From positions 734,745,450-734,809,449 of the forward strand of contig NC_064615.1 of the NCBI RefSeq assembly GCF_023898315.1: DNA of 64,000 nucleotides, read 5' to 3'. Positions within the stretch are counted from its first letter, which is position 1, and the number at the start of each line of letters is the position of its first letter. This DNA is from Schistocerca nitens. Taxonomy: Eukaryota > Arthropoda > Insecta > Orthoptera > Acrididae. Under the pieces are notes generated by a model that saw nothing but the letters and a program-made list of their open reading frames with translations, searched no databases and was not told the origin of the DNA. The translations under genes and the position numbers were made by a program. Positions 55,591-64,000 of this stretch are shown piece after piece.

Positions 55591-56432
55591 AATTTGTGAT
55601 GGGCTCACTATCTTAATTTGTTCGTTTACTTACGCGTGGTTTTCCAAGTAAGCCTATTGCCGTTCTTTGGTGTTTCCTGTGCATTCATTTCGGTAACCGC
55701 TATCGCACTCCATGAGATTTCTCGGTACACCCTGTGCTCCCTCGTTCCGCGCGATTTCTTTTATCACTGTTCTTGTATCCATTATAATAATGAATGTGAG
55801 CTACAATTTACCTTATAAAACCTCACAATATTTACTATTTTTTTCTTTATTGAATTAACTACAAGTTCGCGTCGCCGGACTTCCAGCTCTCGTAATGCAC
55901 TCGTGTCGCGCTATGTACATGCTCTACGGTCTGAGTTTAAAGTGTACCTTCGAATATCCTACGTTACTCGTAAATTCGACACCACCCATCCACTAGTTTA
56001 CCCCAAGCTCCTGGTACTCTGCCGCCCTCTACCACCACATTCCCCCAACGCTACATCTCCACACTCTCCACATCCTCCTCCAACGAAATTTTAATAGTCT
56101 TCCTATACCCCCTCCAGCCATATCTAAGCAGAAACCATCCTACCTTCCCCGGCCAGGGCCGCTTTTCTCTCCACTCCTCTCCACCCACATCCTAAGGCTT
56201 CATCCGGAACGGGACCTCGGCACCCCTCTTCACTCTCAAGAATTCCTCCTCAAAACATCTGCCCACAGAAATACCCTCTCACGCACTACCCCTACTGCTA
56301 CATTCCCATAATACCCCTCTTCCTGGCAGTTTAGGCCCAGCGTTTTGGAAACCAACTTTAACCTCAGATAGAATAAAATTGACCCTATATATCACTATAC
56401 CACTTTTCTGTTCTGCCTAATAATATATTCGT
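55591..56432. other. Unassigned stretch with a C-rich segment
   Basis: 55985-56330 is unusually rich in C on the plus strand (runs such as CCACCACATTCCCCCAACGC). That composition matches the pyrimidine bias of the antisense LINE family at 57360-60960, so it may be a piece of that LINE in the opposite orientation. No coding call is possible. Confidence 0.35.
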
Positions 56433-56771
56433 TTATTGATTTACTACTATCTTTATAATAATAGTTTGCTGATCTTGGTTGGTGTTGGAAGCTATAAGCC
56501 CGTAGCTTCGCGGTCTTGATATGTAAGGCACTTTGAAAGAACTTACGTAAGTGTCCTGTGCATACTTACTTCTCATGCTATTGAAGTCTCTAAATAATTG
56601 CATCTTTGTATCATCATATATCTTACTGAAACGTTTTAATTTGCTTCTGTAAGTAGGAAAAGGAGGGCAATCACTATTTGATACTGATCTTTTAAAGGAA
56701 TATTGCAGCCCACACTCAGTCATGCATCCGTAATGTGAGCATGTGAACAAATAAGGCGGCGAGAATTTCAT
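56433..56771 (-). CDS. Hypothetical ORF, 112 residues
   Basis: Open minus frame starting MKFSPPYLFTCSHYGCMTEC. It is rich in Ser, Tyr and Phe with four Cys in the first 35 residues and no signal peptide I can argue for. No family recognised. It is not matched by other repeats in the window. It may be chance, since no promoter, splice or conserved context supports it. Confidence 0.2.
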   Translation of the reverse strand: MKFSPPYLFTCSHYGCMTECGLQYSFKRSVSNSDCPPFPTYRSKLKRFSKIYDDTKMQLFRDFNSMRSKYAQDTYVSSFKVPYISRPRSYGLIASNTNQDQQTIIIKIVVNQ

Positions 56772-56903
56772 GGTTTTTTTCTCCTAAATGAAACATACGT
56801 AGGTTTGGTAAATATCAATAATAATTAGAATTAGATAACCTGGTATATTTGTTATGTAAGCATAGCTTTTTCTCTAAACATATTTATCTGTAGTCTGCAC
56901 CAG

Positions 56904-57059
56904 TCAGTTTGGTGTAACAAGTTCCTCTTTCGAAATTTCAGGTTCTTCGCCACTGACTTTCTTCAGTTTCAAAATATTTCTTTTCCAGATTTCAGGTCTC
57001 CATTTCTTTCGAACGAATGCGCAGCGTTGATTCTCACTGTTACTATTGCTGTCGGCCAT
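56904..57059 (-). CDS. Short basic ORF, possible N-terminal fragment of a nuclear protein
   Basis: From an ATG at 57057-57059 the minus strand reads MADSNSNSENQRCAFVRKKW and continues RPEIWKRNILKLKKVSGEE to a TGA at 56904-56906, 51 residues. The basic, Trp-containing run (KKWRPEIWKRNILKLKK) and the low-AT codon choice look more like coding sequence than the neighbourhood. The frame is open upstream of the ATG for 30 codons. I do not recognise a family with certainty. It may be a first exon or a transposon-derived fragment. Confidence 0.3.
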   Translation of the reverse strand: MADSNSNSENQRCAFVRKKWRPEIWKRNILKLKKVSGEEPEISKEELVTPN

Positions 57060-57359
57060 TTTGCCACCATTACATACAAACAAAAGCGAATGCGCGGCAC
57101 TGTTCCCATCAAACAGCAGAGAGATTTGTGCAACATCAGAACTTCTCAAATGTCAAGTCACCTTTTTCAACTTATCTCTGGAATTTTCCCACGAAGACAG
57201 TGTGCAGTAAGTCTCGTTTTCACGTTAAATAATGCCAGTGCACTACTATACGCCGCACAGCTCTTAACTCAGACACCATAAAGTAGTGAACAAATCCCCT
57301 TCCTTGAACTCAGTGCTGCAACTATTGCTTGGCTTTTTGAACGCTTGGTCCTGATGAGC
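57060..57359. other. Unassigned stretch
   Basis: Only shadow frames; likely flank or eroded 3' end of the LINE that follows. Confidence 0.35.
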
Positions 57360-58680
57360 CATTCCTTACAATAGGAAGAAAACTGATTGAGGTGGATTTG
57401 CGTAAGCGTTTGTATTTCTGGAGTGAAGGGTAGAGGGTGAGGAAAGCGATGTCATCAGCATATTGAAGGACGTGAATTGGTGGAAGCAGTTTGGGCAAAT
57501 CAGTTGCGTAGAGGAGGTAACGGGGAGGAGAGGGAATGGACCCTTGGGGTACTCGGCACTCCTGCAGTGTGATGGAGAATATAGGCTGGTATTGTTTTTA
57601 GCCCAAAGGATAAGCAAGAAGATAGTTAGGATGTGATAAGGAACGCATTCTTAAATGGAAGGGCGTTAGTCTCGAGTCTGAAAAGGATACCGGAATGGCA
57701 TACACTGTCGTAGGTTTTATCTTGTTCGATGGAGACAAATATAGCGGATTTACTGGAGTGCATCTGCTGGAGAGGGGGGGGGAGATGAGTGAGGTGCAGG
57801 AGCTGGTCATCAGAGGAAAAATTGGGACAGAAGCCACACTGTTTAATGGAAACGTGGGGTGTTGGTCTCCATATTGATGGATGCGTAGGGAGAAAATGGA
57901 ATAAAATACCTTGCTAAACACAGATGTGAGGTAGATGGGATGTTGAGATAGTAACCTCTCGAGAGGATAGAGGTGTAAAGGGTAGAAAGGAGAAGAGGCA
58001 TTCTTTGAGGTGGCGATAAGTAAGGTCGTGACCAGGGGAAGTGCTGTATTATTTTGGATATTTGTTTTATGTCGTGTGCTGTGATTGGTGTACTTAATTC
58101 AGTTTGTTGTATGTTTTCCAAGCACTGGAAGCTGGGATTTAGGGGTGGGACAGCGGTATCTGTACGTTTGTGGATGTTAGGGAAAACTGAGTAATCAAAA
58201 TGAGGGTCGTCATGGAGAAGACGTCAGAGGGACAGGATGCAAAATGTTTAGCTTTGCTCAGATTACCAGGTAAGGGATGTTTGTTGTGGAGAAGCGAGGT
58301 AAATGCCAGTGGGTCGACGGAATGCTTTCCAGCACTTGGAAGACATAATTTCGAGTATGGTGTCGAATCTGGTGCATATCTGGCTCCAGTCCAGTCGTTT
58401 TATTTCATTTAATAAATTCCTGATGTGTGTCTTTATTTGCTGGTGGCGAGAATATCCCGGTCACGAGCCTGCAAGAAGGAACAGTACACACAACAGGATT
58501 CTCAGAGGAGTATTAGGGCTTGTGGGGATGAGGTCTGGGACAACGACATACACCCTTGGTACGAATGTGGGTGGATATAGTGTGTGACAAGGTGTGCTGC
58601 TGGAAGGATGTGCAATGAGGGATATCATCAGGTTGTTGGAAGGTCAGGGGGTGGCTTCCAGTCAGTGTTTCTTTGCATTC

Positions 58681-58839
58681 AAATGGTTCAAATGGCTCTG
58701 AGCACTATGGGACTCAACTGCTGTGGTCATCAGTCCCATAGAACTTAGAACTACTTAAACCTAACTAACCTAAGGACATCACACACATCCAGCGGTTGCA
58801 GACTGTAGCGCCTAGAATCGCTTGACCACTCTGGCCGGC
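58681..58839 (-). repeat. tRNA-derived SINE, family 1, copy 12, internally deleted
   Basis: Antisense copy lacking about 40 bp: the region that should hold CATGCCCGAGGCAGGATTCGAACCTGCGACC is missing, so the B box is gone while both ends are intact. Exact 13-bp duplication tttctttgcattc at 58668-58680 and 58840-58852. Confidence 0.93.
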
Positions 58840-59299
58840 TTTCTTTGCATTCCCGGTAGGTATGTCTGTTGTTGCAGGAGCAGTCCTGGATAACTTTTGT
58901 ATGGAGATTGGGATGGAGTGCAAGGGGATGAGGTTGAGTGTAATAGATGGTGAAGAGTACAGGTAGGTCGTCACTTGCAGTTGGATCGAGAACATCTGCA
59001 ATGAGATGTCCAAGGAGGTTGGGAGATGATAGAAAGACACTGGGGTGATGTTGCTTTCAGGATTGGTGTGATGTTGGATGGAAACAATGACAGATTGCAT
59101 GGAGTCAGTTAACTGGCTCCATCACTGGAATTCTGTGAGTGATCTGCTATGGATGTTGAGGTCAATGGCAATAATATAAGTGCAAAGGGTACGACCTGTG
59201 TGGGTTATAGGGTCGTAGGGGTTTGGGTGATTAGGTCATATGTAGGTGGTGGCCCAGATAGTGGTTAGGGTTTGGGAAAAGAGGGTAAGTGTATGGGTA

Positions 59300-59492
59300 C
59301 AAATGGCTCTGAGCACTATGGGACTCAACTGCTGAGGTTATTAGTCCCCTAGAACTTAGAACTAGTTAAACCTAACTAACCTAAGGACACCACAAACATC
59401 CATGCCCGAGGCAGGATTCGAACCTGCGACCGTAGCGGTCTTGCGGTTCCAGACTGCAGCGCCTTTAACCGCACGGCCACTTCGGCCGGCTA
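59300..59492 (-). repeat. tRNA-derived SINE, family 1, copy 13
   Basis: Full-length antisense copy, canonical B box. Exact 13-bp duplication aagtgtatgggta at 59287-59299 and 59493-59505. Confidence 0.95.
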
Positions 59493-60960
59493 AAGTGTAT
59501 GGGTATCTGTGGGAGTATTAGAAGGGCTATGGTGGCCAATTGCAACTCCATCTGTGGTCGCATAAAGGAGGTTTTCTAAGGATAGGTTTCTGTGGTGTGA
59601 TAGAGCTGGAGGTACGTTTCATAAACGATAAAAGTATGGATGTTGAGTTGGGATAGGATATGCACTAAAATATGTTAAGCGGTGGGTAGCCAGTGGATGT
59701 TGTGTCACATGATTGTTTAGCGCTGTCATGCCCTCATAAGAGATAAGACTTGTTTGAATACCAGAGGAGGCTCAAACAAGCATGTCAAGGCAGGTGAAGA
59801 CGATGTGGACATGGTTTTGGAAGCAGGTAGTTCGGATATTGAGATACAAGACGGAGAGGGCAGAAAGGGAGTTTTGTTGGACATTGAAATGGATGAATGT
59901 CTTGTTTTATAATGTCTTCAGCAGTAGGAGTAGGATGGAGGGAACTGTTGAGGTTAATTGGGATATCCGAGGGACAAATTGGCGCAGTGAACTTACATTT
60001 GGTAGGTTGTGGCTTCGCTTTGCATTTTTCACAGTGGGAGATGTTTCAGGTGTTGCAGATAGGAGGGAATTCTTGATTAGGGACTGTTTAATAAAAAGAA
60101 ATACTTTGCTGGTGGACAGGTATGTACGTTTTTACAATCCACAGTAAGGTGATCGTTGTAACAGAGATTTTTTGGCTGCAGCAGGACTGAGGATGGGATC
60201 TGGAAGAATTGAAACTGTGGCGGTGGTGGTATATCAGGGTTCCCTCTTTAAGGAGATGATGCAGGGTGGTGACCGATTCAGAGAAAATAAGGGCAAGGAG
60301 GTTGGTCAAAGGTCAGTATAGAACTGAAAGGCGTTTCAGACTTCTAAAGCCAGGTGGTCGTTCAATTCAGATGCCACTTCCTCATCCATGATCTCAAGTT
60401 CGACCTTTATGATCACTGTGACGAGGGTGAGACGACAGTGGGAAGTTTCAGTATGTTTCGCTCTGGGTGTTGTGGTGAGACAGGTTAAGGAGGATTTGGA
60501 ACTAAAGGTAGTGTGAGGAATTTTGCAGAGGAGATCAGTGTGGAAACTGGGATTCAGGAACTTTAGTAAGACAGAGTTCTTTCTTTGGGTGATTCCTTGG
60601 ATGTGAAGGCTTGGTAGATACTTTTTGATTTCGTGGGTGAGGGACTTAGATTTGAGGAACTTTGGGTCATGGTGGGAGAGAATGAAAGTGTAGATGAAAG
60701 GAGGAAATGTTAGAGGGAAAGGAGTTGTTTCCATTTGCTAAGTGTCTTCAGATTCAGTTTGTGGTTTTTTAGGTGTGGTAGTGGGAGGCATGTCGGTGTT
60801 TTGACGTTCTTTAAGTTTCTTAACAGCTGTTGGAGGAAAGGATGATTGTGGTATGGGGGGGGGGGTTATGAAATGTGACATTTTTGATGGTTCCCTTGGA
60901 GATGCGCACGTCCTTCAACACGGCTGCGTTGGTCAGTGTGGTGGGGCTCCATGAAGTGAT

Positions 60961-61453
60961 GCTTATCACGCGACTTTTCACTTACGAAATTATAGGAAGA
61001 ATTCATGCAAAAACATGATCGAGACAGGTACTTTATTTTTTAAAGATATGAAATACAATGGAACTTATAAAAATGTATTCAATCGCAAAATGCAGCAGAC
61101 GCTAAGGAGGGCCGTCGCTTCGAAAACGCCATATTCTGCCGAGCTTGGCTGGTAGCGCTGCGCGGCAAGTGTCGTCTGGCGAACGTGACTTAATTTGCAT
61201 TTTATGAATTCTCCGCCTGTTGTCAACACAAACCAGAAAGTCTTATGTGCTGCTGCTGGATCCGACATCAGCGGCCAAGGGACTTTTCCAACCAAGGACA
61301 GTTACGAAGCGTGTAGCTATAAACAAACACTTAGACCTTAGTTATTGGCTAAACCGTTGGTCAAATAAAAAATGGAAGAGAAATTATCTGAATTTATTGT
61401 AGGCGATGTTTCCGTATACTTCGAGGGGTTATCTTTTTAATGTGTTCGTCTGG

Positions 61454-61491
<38 letters not shown>

Positions 61492-62443
61492 CAGAGAGAG
61501 AGAGGGGGGGGGGGGTAGAGAGAAGGGGGAGTCAGGTAAAATGAAACCAGGATTGACTCTCTTTCTTTCCCATGATTTATCAATCTCTAAAACACATATA
61601 ATACAGTATCGTAGCTTAGCACGTCCTCTTGCTACCGTCTTAACGAAAAACTTGACATCAAGCACACTATGAATTAAATTTGCTATTCTGTTATTTCTCT
61701 GGGCTTTGTGGATTGTTTTAAAAGCGCCATTAGTTTTATGACGACAACGGAATCTCTCACGCCTCCCTATTAGCCTGAGTGCTTATGGACTCAAGGTTCA
61801 GTTTTATCACTCTAAACTATGGCTTTCACTGCTCAGATCTCTTATCAGCAGATACCTAAGAATATATAATCTTTCCATATCTCTTGTTGATTGTGCTTGT
61901 AGTAAGACACCGATCGACCTTTTAATCTAACAGTTTGCGTATTTTCGCATAGCTTAAAGGGATTTTTTTTTTTTTTACACGCAAGTATAATAAATTACCA
62001 TGTCTCCTTCAAATGCCTTACTGATGTCCTTGGCTGCTTCTAACGTTAATGATCAATCACTTTTGTATATATAGTACGCAACTGTACTTGAGATAAGACA
62101 TCTTACTTTTATCTATTGTGTTCGTATAAACCACGACAGTTGAAAATTCAGATGAATTTGTAACTAAATCTTCAGTAAAAGTAACTTTATTTTACATCAT
62201 GGACAATGATATTTCATGTTCAGAAATCCATCATCATGTGTTCTTTAGCCTGATTAAAATTACTTGATAGTTGGCACCACATACTTGCCACTACACGTAC
62301 TGCAGCTGCTGTTCCGGTGTGATCTCGAATCCTGAATTTGACCCTTTAATCTCGTATTTCTTCAGATGCACGAACGTTTCATACACATTGCTAACCAAAC
62401 ACTACTGGAGCCTTTCACAATACAAACGATTCAATGTCACATA
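60961..62443. other. Intergenic stretch with simple repeats
   Basis: It contains a (TG)n run at 61457-61490, directly followed by (AG)n and a G-run at about 61493-61516. A T-run lies near 61964-61975. No coding sequence recognised. Confidence 0.6.
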
Positions 62444-63462
62444 CACTGATGAACCAAAACACTATGACCACTGTGTACCGAAACGTTAGATACCGTCTGG
62501 TGGTGTTGCGGGCTCGTAACGCGGTAAAAAAAAGTGTATAAGCGGAGCAGACACGGACGGGGGCTACACTAGCGAAGATATGGGCTGCAAATGGGAAATT
62601 CCTTGAGATAAGCGATTTTGACAAAGGGAAGATTATTATTACGCAGAGCCTGTGAACGAGTATCTCGAAAAGAAGAATCTGGTCGAATATGCGCGTGCTA
62701 CTGTCGTGAGCATCTGCGGAAAGAGGAAGGACAGCGAAAGTACCACGCACAAGCGTTCCGGAGCACACCGTTCATCGTACACTGTTGAACATGAGCTCCG
62801 CAGGAGACCACCCGGACGTGTTCAGATGTTGACACGACATCGTCCGTTGTAATTGCAGTGGGCACGGGACCATCGGGAATCGACCGTCGATCAATGGAAA
62901 CACGTCAGCTCTTCGGGTGGATCACACTATATTGATGGTCGTCTCCACAAACGCCGTCATCAAGGCTCGAAACGTGCAGCGCGCCACGGACGCAGCCTTA
63001 TGGGAGCAGTATTATTATGCAGTCCCTTGCATGGGACCTATGGTAGTGATCGAAGACATGCTGACAGCTGCGAACCACCTGCATTTCTTCCTGCTTAATG
63101 TCTGGCTTGATGTCATGTTTCAGTTGTACAATTGTCCGTGTCTCGGAGCCAGAACTGTGCTACAGTGGTTTGAGGAGCGTTATAGTGAGCTCATCACGTT
63201 GATGTCTCAGCGACAAAATTCGCCTAATGTAAATCCTGTGGAACCCATCTGAGTAGCTATCGGCAATCATCACCGAGCACGCAAATCAGCGGACTGTTAT
63301 TTACGCGAATTACATGACCCACGCGTAGACATCTATTGCCACACACCTTCGCAAACATACAAGCTATCGAAACCCTGATACGCAGGATCAATGATCTATG
63401 TAGTTCCAAATGCGACAAAAAAGCTACTGAGCAGGTGGTCATAATGTTTTGTCTCATCAGTA
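62444..63462 (+). mobile_element. Degraded, internally deleted Tc1-like transposon
   Basis: The left end CACTGATGAACCAAAACACTATGACCAC and the reverse complement of the right end (ACTGATGAGACAAAACATTATGACCAC) form TIRs, with TA flanks at 62442-62443 and about 63463-63464. At 1019 bp it is about 400 bp shorter than an intact relative would be. Confidence 0.85.
62600..63440 (+). pseudogene. Tc1 transposase remnant
   Basis: Recognisable pieces in shifting plus frames are VEYARATVVSICGKRK near 62680, LQWARDHRESTVDQWKHV near 62850-62905 (the segment before the first Asp), and NSPNVNPVEPI near 63215-63250 (third-residue region, corresponding to SPDLNPxE). The first two catalytic residues cannot be found. 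The C-terminal helix is scrambled. Confidence 0.7.
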
Positions 63463-64000
63463 TATACAGTTATTATGATCACAGAGGTCGGCTTACATCA
63501 GAAAAGTTTCGCACGACCCCACTTGAAGCCAAATTTTTGAAGGCTGCAATTCATCGTTGCTACTGGACTATCAGAGCCTTAAATGTAAGAGTGTTATGTA
63601 CCATAGTGTCGTAGACTAGGTGTTAGCGCATGAAGCTGTTGTGTTGAAGATCCTAGATTCAGAACCTCTGGAACATAGCGATTTTGTTTTCACTTCTAAT
63701 TCTAATCAAAAGACTTTCATTATTCCATTATTTTGACTTTCATTATTATATTTATTCAATTAATCGATTTATTTAAATGTAATTTTTCTTTAAATTTCTA
63801 ATAATTTGAAGCTCCATGTTCACTATCGTATTGACTTTTTTATTTGTCCTTATTTTTCTTCCTGTCATTCTTTTTTCGTTTGTAATCCGCCGGTTTCTTT
63901 TATCAGCTACAGCCAAGTGCCAACCAGGGTTGCTCATCGGACGGTTAAGCGGCAATTCGTTTAGTCAGTGTGAGGTAACCACGAAATGATAACGTTAAAT
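63463..64000. other. Window end, nothing recognised
   Basis: AT-rich DNA with short frames only. Confidence 0.45.

Larger units (their letters stand above)
57360..60960 (-). pseudogene. Two-ORF jockey-like LINE, antisense, with two SINE insertions
   Basis: From high to low coordinates, the 60336-60960 region and onward to about 59760 is ORF1-like. It has SLHIQGITQRKNSVLLKF, then VTVIIKVELEIMDEEVASEL and VTTLHHLLKEGTLIYHHRHS, the order of the gag-like nucleic-acid-binding proteins of jockey elements. Endonuclease-like fragments follow at 58860-59770. The reverse transcriptase spans about 57360-58440: CRVPQGSIPSPPRYLLYATD, then the catalytic QYADDIAF with YADD encoded at 57451-57462. Frames shift repeatedly and SINEs lie at 58681-58839 and 59300-59492. 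The 3' end is missing or eroded near 57360. Confidence 0.8.

Noticed and set aside
61406-61672. ORFs with Val-Cys or His-Thr repeats
   Set aside because: Translation of a (TG)n/(AG)n microsatellite.
1-64000. CRISPR array, operon or bacterial mobile element
   Set aside because: No regularly spaced direct repeats; the gene has introns and all mobile elements are of eukaryotic type.

Overview
The window reads as nuclear DNA from a large-genome insect, most likely an orthopteran of the locust/grasshopper type. It has one intron-containing host gene in a field of nested transposable elements. The organism call is inference. It rests on an insect-style carboxylesterase with GT-AG introns and on very dense tRNA-headed SINEs of a type I associate with Schistocerca. 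Tc1/mariner, RTE and jockey-like elements, 5S-derived SINEs and an insect errantivirus-type env remnant all fit an orthopteran. Nothing bacterial, no operon and no CRISPR array is present.

Host gene. Three plus-strand exons (4373-4554, 30260-30377, 30603-30756) encode the C-terminal part of a carboxylesterase, including the catalytic-histidine exon and the stop codon. Splice phases are compatible between the last two exons. The first and second exons cannot join directly: the phases do not fit and roughly 40-45 residues expected by homology are missing, so one small exon should lie in the 25.7-kb gap, but I could not find it. Everything from 4555 to 30259 is therefore intronic and filled with transposons.

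Layout. 1-4.4 kb: a decayed RTE reverse-transcriptase piece, an old mariner-like element with a SINE inside, and a 140-bp duplicate of part of that mariner element. 4.7-6.5 kb: a second mariner-like element. 7.6-10.4 kb: a 5'-truncated RTE LINE with a clear target-site duplication. 10.6-12.0 kb: Tc1 copy A with one nonsense codon. 14.3-18.3 kb: two dead Tc1 elements with LINE and SINE fragments between them. 19.8-21.8 kb: a composite SINE and opposed LINE fragments. 21.8-24.3 kb: an element with roughly 295-bp inverted arms, each carrying a tRNA-like module, with Tc1 copy B (intact ORF) inside. 24.6-29.3 kb: 5S-SINE, tRNA-SINE, mariner fragment and a CR1/jockey-like LINE. 31.4-34.7 kb: a second 5S-SINE and a long-TIR mariner-like element whose transposase is broken only by two SINEs. 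36.6-39.7 kb: an antisense LINE with two SINEs. 41.5-46.1 kb: an env-like retroelement remnant, a hAT MITE and a possible gag region. 46.8-48.2 kb: a hAT/ZMYM1-like transposase remnant. 48.2-53.1 kb: a near-full-length antisense RTE LINE carrying a SINE and Tc1 copy C. 54.0-55.6 kb: a gag-like remnant with a different tRNA-SINE. 57.4-61.0 kb: an antisense two-ORF LINE with two SINEs. 62.4-63.5 kb: a dead Tc1 element.

How it fits together. Nesting gives a relative chronology. Old mariner, jockey, gag and env remnants came first, then RTE LINEs and the long-TIR elements, then Tc1 copies A, B and C, with a wave of roughly 200-bp tRNA-SINEs running late (13 copies of one family, most with 8-14-bp target-site duplications). 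Apart from the esterase, the only uninterrupted catalytic ORF I see is the Tc1 transposase at 22764-23786.
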